From positions 1-42,734 of the forward strand of contig JBGPHT010000059.1 in assembly GCA_041484525.1 (NCBI GenBank): a stretch of 42,734 bases of DNA, written 5' to 3'. Within the stretch, counting starts at the first letter, position 1. Each line of letters begins with the position of its first letter. Shown here piece by piece: positions 26,862 through 33,820 of the stretch. Position numbers and translations under genes: made by a program. Origin of the DNA: JBGPHT01 sp041484525. GTDB lineage: Bacteria; Acidobacteriota; Terriglobia; Bryobacterales; Bryobacteraceae. Under the pieces are notes generated by a model that saw nothing but the letters and a program-made list of their open reading frames with translations, did not search any database and was not told where the DNA came from.

Positions 26862-28979
26862 ATGACGTCATCATCGCCAGCCATCGATCGGCATCGGACA
26901 CTCCGGCTCGCCTGGTTCGACCGTACCGACTACGATCTCCGCCAGGGAGTTTTGCGGCTCCTGGCGATCAAGGATTCCGACATACGCCTGCTGACATTGG
27001 AGCAGTGCCAGTCCGCCATCGACCAGGGACTTCACGCCGGAGGCGCGTTTTCCGCCACGATTCCGCTGGTGGCGCTGTACTACGGCGGCTTCCTCAACGC
27101 CGATGTCGCCGACCCCACGCGATCCGGGCAGGATACTTTCGTTCTCAGCAAGGGCCACGCGGTGGCGGCGCTGGCGTCGATCTATGCGGAACTCGGCTAC
27201 TTCGATCGCGCCGTGCTGCGCAACTCGCGCTCGCATGCCAGTATATTGAACGGGCATCCGGGGCCGATCCTTCCGGGTGTCTCGATCGCGACCGGTCCCA
27301 TGGGACAGGGCTTCGGCGTGGCGCAGGGCTTCGCCATCGCGGGCAGACTTACGCCGCGGTTCGACTCCTACTGCATGACGGGCGACGGTGAACTCCAGGA
27401 GGGTCCGATCTGGGAGGCGGTGATGTTCGCCGGCCAGAAGCACCTGGACAACCTGTGCCTGCTGGTGGATCAGAATAACGGCCAGCTCGATATCTCCAGC
27501 CGTATGGTGTTTCCCATGCCCAAGCTGGAATCGGTTTTCGCCGCTTTCGACTGGCAGGTGCATAGCGTCGACGCGACTTCTTACGATGGCGTGTTGGCCG
27601 CGCTCGAACAGTTCCGCTTCGGTCCGCGCAACGGAAAGCCCACGGCGATCGTCTGCCACAGCACCAAGGGCCATGGCGCGCTCTCGGATTTCCTGAACAA
27701 GCACAAGGTGGTGATGGGTGGGAAACTGCTCGAGCAGGAAATCGCCCTGCAGGGGGAACTGAGGGCCCGCCGTGTCGAGGAGTTCGAGCAACTGTACCGA
27801 AATCTGAGCGAGCACCCAGAGGGCGAGAAGCATCGTAAGACGTTGGACACGATTGCACGCCAGACGCATCTGGACCCGGATCGAGGCTTCGCGCAGGTCG
27901 TGGGTCCGGTGGTAACCCGCCGCGTGCCGCCGCGCGACAAGCGGATCCGCTACAATCCGGAGTCGCTTTTCAAGATCGACCCCGCGAAGGAGTACAGCGC
28001 CGCCGATATCGTGACCGCATCCATGAAAGTGTTCGCACGCGACGCCCGCGTGGTCTCGATCGATGCGGATCTGGCCACCACCAGCGGACTGGAGGCCGGC
28101 GTCGCGGCCGTCGATCAGCGTCGCGCGTTGAACGCCGGAGTCGCGGAAGCCAACATGATGGCGCTCGGCGAGGCGTTCGCCGCCCTGGGATACAACGCGT
28201 GGACCAGCACCTTCTGCCCCTTCTGGGATTGGAAGGTGATGCGCCGGATCGCGGTGGGATATCAGGAGCGGCTCGAAGCCATCGAAGCCGCGGACGGCTG
28301 GTTGAGCGAAGGCCACGGCCTGGATCTTACGATGCTGGCGACGGCTTCTAATTTCGAGACTCGCACCAACGGCGCCACCCACATGGCGAATGACGATGCG
28401 ACGATTTTCGACGGCATGGCGCACCTGAAGATCATCGATGTCTCGTGCCCGCAGCAATTGCTCTCGATCATGAAGTGGATCATGGAGGGCAATCGCGGGC
28501 TTGTGTACCTGCGCGTGATGCGCACCCCGTCGGCCGTCCTTTATGGGGGCGATTACGTGTTCGAGTTCGGCAAGGGTCACGTAGTTCGGCAGAGCGCGGA
28601 CTCTCGCGCCACGATCGTCAGCAGCGGCCGGGGGGTGCACGAGGCGTTGGCGGCGGCGGCGATGTGTCCGGGTGTGTCGGTAGTCGATATGCCGTCGATC
28701 GACGAACATCTCCTGCTCGAGCTCTACGATTCCGGCAAGCCGATGCTGATTGCCGAGCAGAACAACGGCTACATCTGGCAGAATCTCCTCAAGGTCTTGT
28801 ACCGGCATCGTGGCGAGCGGGCCGGGACCAGCCGGATCGTCACGATAAATACTCTGAACGCGGAGGGCAAGCCGCAGTTCATCCACTCCGCGACTTATGA
28901 GGAACTGATCGAAGTCTACAGGCTCTCCGGGTCGAAACTCGCGGAGAGGCTCCGGGGACTCGTGGGAGGGACACGATGA
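26862..28979 (+). CDS. Full-length transketolase-like ThDP enzyme
   Basis: A 705-aa protein combining both transketolase halves, which are often split in non-pentose-phosphate relatives. The ThDP half has LSKGHAVAALA (about 95-105), NGHPGP, and GDGELQEGPIWEA starting at residue 174 with the closing NN at 205-206. The pyrimidine half has EYSAADIVTASMKVF, VAEANMMALGEAFA with the activating Glu, and the C-terminal domain. It transfers two-carbon ketol units between sugar phosphates or acts on a related keto compound. Large departures from TktA, and its place in an uptake/oxidation operon, argue for a dedicated catabolic role rather than the housekeeping pathway. It overlaps the cupin start by 4 nt (ATGA). 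No Shine-Dalgarno is visible. Confidence 0.88.
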   Translation: MTSSSPAIDRHRTLRLAWFDRTDYDLRQGVLRLLAIKDSDIRLLTLEQCQSAIDQGLHAGGAFSATIPLVALYYGGFLNADVADPTRSGQDTFVLSKGHAVAALASIYAELGYFDRAVLRNSRSHASILNGHPGPILPGVSIATGPMGQGFGVAQGFAIAGRLTPRFDSYCMTGDGELQEGPIWEAVMFAGQKHLDNLCLLVDQNNGQLDISSRMVFPMPKLESVFAAFDWQVHSVDATSYDGVLAALEQFRFGPRNGKPTAIVCHSTKGHGALSDFLNKHKVVMGGKLLEQEIALQGELRARRVEEFEQLYRNLSEHPEGEKHRKTLDTIARQTHLDPDRGFAQVVGPVVTRRVPPRDKRIRYNPESLFKIDPAKEYSAADIVTASMKVFARDARVVSIDADLATTSGLEAGVAAVDQRRALNAGVAEANMMALGEAFAALGYNAWTSTFCPFWDWKVMRRIAVGYQERLEAIEAADGWLSEGHGLDLTMLATASNFETRTNGATHMANDDATIFDGMAHLKIIDVSCPQQLLSIMKWIMEGNRGLVYLRVMRTPSAVLYGGDYVFEFGKGHVVRQSADSRATIVSSGRGVHEALAAAAMCPGVSVVDMPSIDEHLLLELYDSGKPMLIAEQNNGYIWQNLLKVLYRHRGERAGTSRIVTINTLNAEGKPQFIHSATYEELIEVYRLSGSKLAERLRGLVGGTR

Positions 28980-29362
28980 GTGTGCCGTCGATGCATGAAA
29001 CGGAAGTTGAAGAACTGGACCTGCCGGGCCGGCATTTGCGATGGGTGGTATCGCCCGAGGGCATACCGGCGAAGCATTGCTCGGCATGCGTGATCCGCAT
29101 CGCGCCCGGTGAAAAGGTGCGGCCCGCGCACAGTCATCCCCACGGGGAAGAGGTCATCTACATCGTGCGCGGGTCCGGCCGCGTGCTGGTGGCAGGCGAC
29201 GTGTCGCCGGTCCGCGAAGGGACCACGGTGCTGTTTCCGCAGGGCGCGGTTCACATGCTGCACAACACGGGCACGGACGAGATGAAGGTAGTGTGCTTCT
29301 TCGCTCCGTCCACGGGTCTCGATAATTACCAGATGCACGAGGGCGTGGACTTCCCCGACTGA
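28976..29362 (+). CDS. Single-domain cupin protein
   Basis: A 128-aa cytoplasmic cupin_2 protein. Cupin motif 1 is seen in RIAPGEKVRPAHSHPHGEEV with metal-binding candidates His52, His54 and Glu58/59, then YIVRGSGRV. Motif 2 is VLFPQGAVHMLHNTGTDEM, with His93 or His96. Such small cupins act as sugar isomerases, epimerases or sensors. The final gene of the right-arm operon, it begins inside the transketolase stop (ATGA at 28976-28979), so translation is coupled. It converges on the cytochrome c gene at 29365 with only 2 nt between stops. An isomerase step on the transketolase substrate is plausible but unproven. Confidence 0.85.
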   Translation: MSVPSMHETEVEELDLPGRHLRWVVSPEGIPAKHCSACVIRIAPGEKVRPAHSHPHGEEVIYIVRGSGRVLVAGDVSPVREGTTVLFPQGAVHMLHNTGTDEMKVVCFFAPSTGLDNYQMHEGVDFPD

Positions 29363-29364
29363 GT

Positions 29365-29811
29365 CTACTGCGGATCGGCAAAATCCAGCCGGTCTTTCTT
29401 GTCCTCGATGTTCTTTCCGTCGAGTGCGGGCGTCTTCTTCAGTTCTTCGAAGCTTTTGAAGCTGCCGTGTTTTGTGCGGTACTCGACGATTGCCTCCGCG
29501 GTCGCAGAGGGAACGTCGAGCGCGCCAGACAATTCCTGCGCCGTTGCCTTGTTGACCTTCACCCTCGGCCCGAAATTCTTCGCCAGATACTCGACGATCT
29601 TTTCGAACTCGGCGTCGGTCCCTTCGGCTCCGCGGGCGATCATGTCATCCACGATCGTCGCCCAGCGATCTGACGAGTTGTGCTGCTTCAGCGTAGAGGT
29701 CAGTCCGTGGCACTTGGTGCATGTTCGCTCCAGCAGCGCCTTGCCATCGTCCTGCGCCGCCGCCGATCCGGCACAGACGAGCGCTGCCAAGAGACTCGCG
29801 CTTCGCTTCAT
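29365..29811 (-). CDS. Monohaem cytochrome c fused to a helix-hairpin-helix domain
   Basis: A 148-aa protein with signal peptide MKRSASLLAALVCAGSAAAQ. One haem site, CTKCHG (near residue 35), is followed by WATIVDDMIARGAEG with Met as likely distal ligand. From residue 83 on is a ComEA-type helix-hairpin-helix domain (VNKATAQELSGALDVPSATA, EYRTKHGSFKSFEELKK), usually DNA-binding but here periplasmic. The frame is open another 135 nt upstream, but ATG 29811 overlaps the lactonase stop (29808-29811) and starts the leader. It probably accepts electrons from a PQQ dehydrogenase. The HhH part may mediate docking rather than DNA contact. Confidence 0.82.
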   Translation of the reverse strand: MKRSASLLAALVCAGSAAAQDDGKALLERTCTKCHGLTSTLKQHNSSDRWATIVDDMIARGAEGTDAEFEKIVEYLAKNFGPRVKVNKATAQELSGALDVPSATAEAIVEYRTKHGSFKSFEELKKTPALDGKNIEDKKDRLDFADPQ

Positions 29812-30839
29812 GCGGTCCCCTCGTTCCAATGGACCATCGGCAGACCCGCGATGGGCGACCGGAAATACGGAATTCGTTTGCCCTTCAACGATCCAATGTA
29901 GACCGTGCGAAGGTCCGGCCCGCCGAACGTCACGCTCGCCATCCAAGGTGCGATTCCGCGGCCGGTGGGGAACAGCACGTCCTCCGTCACGTGGTTGCGA
30001 AAGAAGGCCTGCTCGAGCGCATCCACCTGCTGCGGGTCCCCTTCATCCAGAAGAAAGCGCAAATCGCCTTTGGGAGTCAGGACGAACAATTTGTCGGAAT
30101 ACACCAAAGTGCCCCAGAGGTTGCCGTAGCTATCGAACGCGATGCCGTCGGGCCATGCCCCTTTTCCCAGGCGGGTTGGTCCGAAGGTTTCCCGTTCGGC
30201 CGGCTCGCCGCGCTCGTCGATGCGGAGTCGCGTGATGCAGCCACCGGCTGTTTCGACGACGTACAGAAACTCCTCCCTGGCATCGAAGCGGATTTCGTTG
30301 GTGAAGCGGAAGCCGTCCGCGATCATACGGAATTTGCCGTCTTCGTAGCGCGCGAGGTATCCATCCGGGAGATCGGTGCGTAAGGCGCGCATCCAGTTCT
30401 TCACTCGCGTGGAGATCGTGATCCAGACGCGATCCTTGGAATCGCGAAGCACGAAGTTGACTTTGCCGATTGCCTCGCCATCGATACTGTCCGCCAGCAC
30501 TCGCGTGTCGCCGTCGCGCGTCATGATCTCGAGACAGTCCGTGCCGAAGTTCGAAATCAGAATGTCGCCATTGGCCGCAAACGCGAGCCCGTTCGGCAAA
30601 GTCCCTTCCAGATAGCGTGTCGCTTCGCTGTCCGCTCCCTCGAAACTCTCCGAACGTTTCTGAGCGATGATGCTCTGCGAACCGTTCGGACTCAATCGCG
30701 CGACTCCGCCGCGGGCATCCGCCGCCCACAGCGTGCCGTCGCGTTCCGCCAGAATGCACTCGGGACGTTGCAGGTCGCTGCCTATGTATTGGATGCAGTT
30801 CTTGTCGACTCCGAAGTCGAGAATCGGATTTGGGCCCAC
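29808..30839 (-). CDS. SMP-30/gluconolactonase-like sugar lactonase
   Basis: A 343-aa protein of the SMP-30/regucalcin propeller family, which opens aldonolactones using one divalent metal. Typical segments are QRPECILAERDGTLWAADAR (metal Glu in PEC), LPNGLAFAANGDILISNF, FRFTNEIRFDAREEFLYVVE (active-site Asn) and KGAWPDGIAFDSYGNLWGTL (Asp of the metal site). No signal peptide is evident. The start is GTG at 30839 with AAGGGA about 9 nt upstream. No ATG fits. It would hydrolyse the lactone made by a PQQ sugar dehydrogenase if the product reaches the cytoplasm. It lies between the isomerase-like gene and the cytochrome gene in one minus-strand unit. Confidence 0.85.
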   Translation of the reverse strand: MGPNPILDFGVDKNCIQYIGSDLQRPECILAERDGTLWAADARGGVARLSPNGSQSIIAQKRSESFEGADSEATRYLEGTLPNGLAFAANGDILISNFGTDCLEIMTRDGDTRVLADSIDGEAIGKVNFVLRDSKDRVWITISTRVKNWMRALRTDLPDGYLARYEDGKFRMIADGFRFTNEIRFDAREEFLYVVETAGGCITRLRIDERGEPAERETFGPTRLGKGAWPDGIAFDSYGNLWGTLVYSDKLFVLTPKGDLRFLLDEGDPQQVDALEQAFFRNHVTEDVLFPTGRGIAPWMASVTFGGPDLRTVYIGSLKGKRIPYFRSPIAGLPMVHWNEGTA

Positions 30840-30852
30840 GTCGCTCGTTCCC

Positions 30853-31755
30853 TTACGATCGGAATGCGTATCCCAGCTTCTGCAGATATTCTTTGCTGAC
30901 GCGCGCAGTCTCTAGCGGGGCCATCGGAGGCTTCCCGCTGGGATCCAGTTCGACCATGACGATTTTCATTTCGCGAGACTGCTCGAGCAGGTCCAGCACG
31001 GCCGGGAGGTCGACCTTACCCTGTCCCAACGGGCAGTATTCCGCCCAATGCGCACCGCCATTCCAGTCCTTCAGGTGTACGTGACGAATCAGCGGCAGAA
31101 AATCCTTTACCACTTTGACCGGATCGGAGCCGCCTTTCGCGAGTTGCCCCACGTCGGGTCCGAACTTCACGACCTTGGTGTCGACCGCGTCCAGCACCGC
31201 GTACACCTCGTCGCGAGACTCGATGCAGGTGCCGGTGTGCTGGTGGAGCGCGGCGGTGATTCCCACGTCGGAGACCGCCTTGCTGATCTCATTGAGAGCC
31301 GCGACAATATCCGCCTTGCTGGTCTTGAAATCGTAGGCAGACCGCTTGACTCCGTTCGGCCCGATGACGGCGGTGACGCCACCGCATTTCTGAATCAGCT
31401 TCGCCCAGCGGACGATCTTCGCCACCTCGTCCTTCCGTTGCGCCGGATCGGTGAGGTTCACATTGCAGTAGGCGGAAATCAACGGCAGGTGCGCGCCGTC
31501 GAGAACCGCCTTGAGACCGCCCTTCAATTCCCACGCGTCGAGATACTCGCCGAACGTCTCATAGCCTTCGTAACCCAGACTGCCGGCATCGTGAATCGCA
31601 GCCGTCGCGTCGTCGGGCTTGAACCCCCAAGTGATTCCGGTGTGACCGATCCGCAGCCTCCGCTTCGTCTGACCGTGGCTCCGCGCCGCTCCCATCGCGA
31701 TCCCCAAACCGCACAGAAAGCTTCGCCTGGCGATACCGTTGGGTTGTGATCTCAC
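30853..31755 (-). CDS. Tat-exported sugar-phosphate isomerase/epimerase-like TIM barrel
   Basis: A 300-aa AP-endonuclease-2/xylose-isomerase-type barrel: LRIGHTGITWGF, SLGYEGYETFGEYLD, LISAYCNVN, GITAALHQHTGTCIES, KVVKFGPDVGQLAKGG, IRHVHLKDWNG and KIVMVELDPSG. The His, Asp and Glu at these positions are the usual metal ligands. The leader ARRSFLCGLGIAMGAARSHG is twin-arginine, so it acts outside the cytoplasm, as seen in other Acidobacteria and Planctomycetes sugar operons. I chose GTG at 31755 because GGAGG lies just before it. A TTG at 31770 is the alternative but would place GGAGG inside the gene. The 72-nt gap to the divergent SDR holds the proposed IclR operator. Confidence 0.8.
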   Translation of the reverse strand: MRSQPNGIARRSFLCGLGIAMGAARSHGQTKRRLRIGHTGITWGFKPDDATAAIHDAGSLGYEGYETFGEYLDAWELKGGLKAVLDGAHLPLISAYCNVNLTDPAQRKDEVAKIVRWAKLIQKCGGVTAVIGPNGVKRSAYDFKTSKADIVAALNEISKAVSDVGITAALHQHTGTCIESRDEVYAVLDAVDTKVVKFGPDVGQLAKGGSDPVKVVKDFLPLIRHVHLKDWNGGAHWAEYCPLGQGKVDLPAVLDLLEQSREMKIVMVELDPSGKPPMAPLETARVSKEYLQKLGYAFRS

Positions 31756-31784
31756 CTTGCCTCCATACAACTATGATCAGTTGA

Positions 31785-31806
31785 ATTGTATATTGTACAA
31801 TGATCG
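31785..31806. promoter_or_regulatory. IclR operator candidate ATTGTA-N5-TACAATGATCG (divergent site)
   Basis: ATTGTA (31785-31790) and TACAAT (31796-31801) are inverted repeats separated by 5 nt, and GATCG follows. The half TACAATGATCG is identical over 11 nt to 17849-17859, with the same spacing. Each arm reads TACAAT on its own strand, so both divergent promoters may use it as a -10 box. A second dyad, CAACT-N6-AGTTG, lies at 31768-31783. Confidence 0.62.
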
Positions 31807-31827
31807 TTGCGATAAGGCTAGGTTGCC

Positions 31828-32631
31828 ATGCAAAGATCGGGAGGGAATTTGACTGCGGATTATTCGAGCTTCGGACTGCAAGACAAGGTCGCGATCGTGA
31901 CCGGACCTTCGCAAGGAATTGGCCGCGCCATCGCGTTGGGCCTGGCGCAGGCGGGAGCGCATGTGGTGCTCGCGAAGCATCCAGTCAGCCGGCAGGAGGA
32001 GGTCCGCCAGCTCCAGGCGGAGATCGAAGGGCTGGGGCGTAAGACGCTCCTGGTAGCCACGGACGTCTCGGTCGTCGCCGACCTGCGCGCCATGGTCCAA
32101 AAGGCTCACGAGACATTCGGCCGGATCGACATCCTCGTCAACAACGCCGGTTGGACGGGCACGACGCTGGCCTTGGACGTGACCGAAGACGAGTACGACC
32201 GGACCATGGCGGCGTCTCTCAAGAGCGTCTTCTTCGCGTGTCAGGAGGCGGCGCGAGTCATGATCCCGCAGGGCGGCGGCAAGATCGTCAACATCGGGTC
32301 CAACTTTGGGGTCGTGGGGTTCAAGACGCGATCGGTGTACTCAGCCGCCAAGGCCGGGGTCCATCACCTCTCCCGTGCGCTTTCCCTGGAGTGGGCGAAA
32401 CAGGGCGTCACCGTCAACGTCGTCGCGCCTTGTATCACTGAGACCGACTCCCGAAGGATGATCCTGGAGCGCCCCGGATACAAGGAGTGGGCGACGAACC
32501 AAGCCCTGCCGATCGGGCGTTGGAACCAGCCGGAAGACCTGGTCGGAGCGGTGCTCTTTCTTTGCAGCCACCTGTCGGACATGGTGGTCGGACACGTTCT
32601 GATGGTGGACGGGGGCTGGACGATTCACTAG
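31828..32631 (+). CDS. SDR-family dehydrogenase (3-oxoacyl/gluconate-dehydrogenase type)
   Basis: A 267-aa classical short-chain dehydrogenase with an NAD(P) motif TGPSQGIG (25-32), NNAG (105-108), Ser158 in NIGSNFG, and catalytic Tyr171 and Lys175 in YSAAK. The C-terminus ends GHVLMVDGGWTIH. SDRs in sugar operons commonly oxidise or reduce a keto or hydroxy group of a sugar acid. The gene is divergent from the isomerase-like gene with the palindrome between, so I infer it belongs to the IclR regulon. ATG 31828 has AAGG upstream. It converges with the SDR at 32643, which is only modestly similar (YCATK, NCVG). Cofactor and substrate unproven. Confidence 0.87.
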   Translation: MQRSGGNLTADYSSFGLQDKVAIVTGPSQGIGRAIALGLAQAGAHVVLAKHPVSRQEEVRQLQAEIEGLGRKTLLVATDVSVVADLRAMVQKAHETFGRIDILVNNAGWTGTTLALDVTEDEYDRTMAASLKSVFFACQEAARVMIPQGGGKIVNIGSNFGVVGFKTRSVYSAAKAGVHHLSRALSLEWAKQGVTVNVVAPCITETDSRRMILERPGYKEWATNQALPIGRWNQPEDLVGAVLFLCSHLSDMVVGHVLMVDGGWTIH

Positions 32632-32645
32632 CGGATTAGCCGCTA
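32629..32645. terminator. Small hairpin between convergent SDR genes
   Basis: TAGCGG (32629-32634), loop ATTAG, CCGCTA (32640-32645) form a perfect 6-bp stem overlapping both stop codons. There is no T-run on either side, so intrinsic termination would be weak. I rate it only as a possible bidirectional end. Confidence 0.25.
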
Positions 32646-33425
32646 TTGGGTCGCGGTGATTCCCCCGTCGACGTACAGAGTCTGGCCGGTGATGAAGTCC
32701 GATGCCGGCGAAACGAAAAACAGGACCGAGCGCATGACGTCCTCGGGCTCAGCGATGCGCCCCAGTGGAATCCGCGAAACCAGGGAGTCATAAAAGCTGG
32801 CATCCGCCAGCATTCGCGCGCTCATCTCCGTGTTGACGAAAGTCGGAGCGACGACGTTGACGTTGATCCTGTGCGGCGCCCATTCGGCAGCCAATTGCTT
32901 GCAGAGAATTCCCAAGCCGCCCTTCGTGGCGCAATACGCCGCGTAACCGCGGCCGCGCAGCGCGAGTTGCGTCCGGACCGAACCGATGTGCACGTGCTTT
33001 CCGCCCGACTGCTGCCGGATCATGTGCCTCGCCGCGGCCTGGGACTGAAACATGGCGCCCTTCAGGTTGATCGCAACCACGTTGTCGAAGACTTCTTCAG
33101 TTACCTCTTCGGCCTTCTGCTCGCGGTTGACGCCGACACAGTTGACCAGAATGTCCAGCCGTCCAAAGTGCTCGACCACGCCATCGACCATACGCTGAGT
33201 CTCGGCGGGAGAAACCACGTCAAAGGTTGCGGAGTAGGCATCGTGGCCTCGGGCCCGGAGGGAGTCGGCGAAGGCATCGGCTTGGGCGCCTTCGATGCCT
33301 GTGACGGCGATCCTTGCGCCCATTTCCGCGAGGCCGAGGCTCACGGCGGCGCCGATACCGCGGTAGCCTCCGGTGATCAGCGCGACCTTGCTACGGATTC
33401 CAAAAATCTGTTCTGCCCGGGACAC
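32643..33425 (-). CDS. SDR-family dehydrogenase
   Basis: A 260-aa classical short-chain dehydrogenase with TGGYRGIG for cofactor binding, DILVNCVGVN in place of the usual NNAG, HIGSVR with the catalytic Ser, YCATKGGLG with Tyr and Lys, and a tail ITGQTLYVDGGITATQ. It resembles 2-deoxy-gluconate/3-oxoacyl type SDRs. No ATG fits. GTG at 33425 (or 33431) places the glycine motif at the expected distance from the N-terminus, so the start is uncertain. The frame stays open to 33647 over the methyltransferase remnant, but that extension has no family similarity. The upstream region is shared with that remnant, which points the other way. Role unknown, possibly linked to the sugar regulon by position only. 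Confidence 0.82.
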   Translation of the reverse strand: MSRAEQIFGIRSKVALITGGYRGIGAAVSLGLAEMGARIAVTGIEGAQADAFADSLRARGHDAYSATFDVVSPAETQRMVDGVVEHFGRLDILVNCVGVNREQKAEEVTEEVFDNVVAINLKGAMFQSQAAARHMIRQQSGGKHVHIGSVRTQLALRGRGYAAYCATKGGLGILCKQLAAEWAPHRINVNVVAPTFVNTEMSARMLADASFYDSLVSRIPLGRIAEPEDVMRSVLFFVSPASDFITGQTLYVDGGITATQ

Positions 33426-33453
33426 GCCCACGATTGTAGCCCGAAGGAGAACG

Positions 33454-33745
33454 ATGTACGAACTGTGTCTGCCGGGCCGCAAGATTTGGAAGGATTCATA
33501 TTGTGTTCGGCCTGTTGTACGCGGCGGCTCACTGTTCAGCCCCGATCCGAATGGATTTATGGTCCGGACGATTACGGGCCGGCGGCCTGCGCGCGCTCTG
33601 GATGTAGCGATCGGACAAGGCGGAATGCACTGTGGCTGGCCGCCCACGGATGGACGGTCACTGGCTTCGATATCTCCCCTGTCGCGATCGATGAGACGCG
33701 GGCATTCCGAAACACGATCAATAGTGAATGTTTCAGCTCCGCGTG
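33454..33745 (+). pseudogene. Degraded SAM-dependent methyltransferase
   Basis: AAGGAG stands 4 nt before ATG 33454, which opens MYELCLPGRKIW. The first frame runs FSPDPNGFMVRTITGRRPAR and ALDVAIGQG, the SAM-binding motif I of a small methyltransferase. At about 33620 the frame breaks. The next frame continues RNALWLAAHGWTVTGFDISP and VAIDETRAFRN, exactly what should follow GQG. Restoring one C (GGC-CGG) rejoins them. Similarity fades after about 33720 and the last two thirds of the gene are missing. Between here and the kinase stop at 33821 nothing else is seen. Confidence 0.75.
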
Positions 33746-33820
33746 CAACACCTCAACCATCAATTGGCGCCGCTCAGGCGTGGGGAAGCGACTCCGATCC
33801 TATGCTATTACACGGTACTG

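Noticed and set aside
26871..29087. Minus-strand open frame of 738 codons opposite transketolase
   Set aside because: It is an antisense shadow of a GC-rich gene. It is His/Arg/Asp-rich, without family motifs, while the plus strand encodes a complete transketolase.
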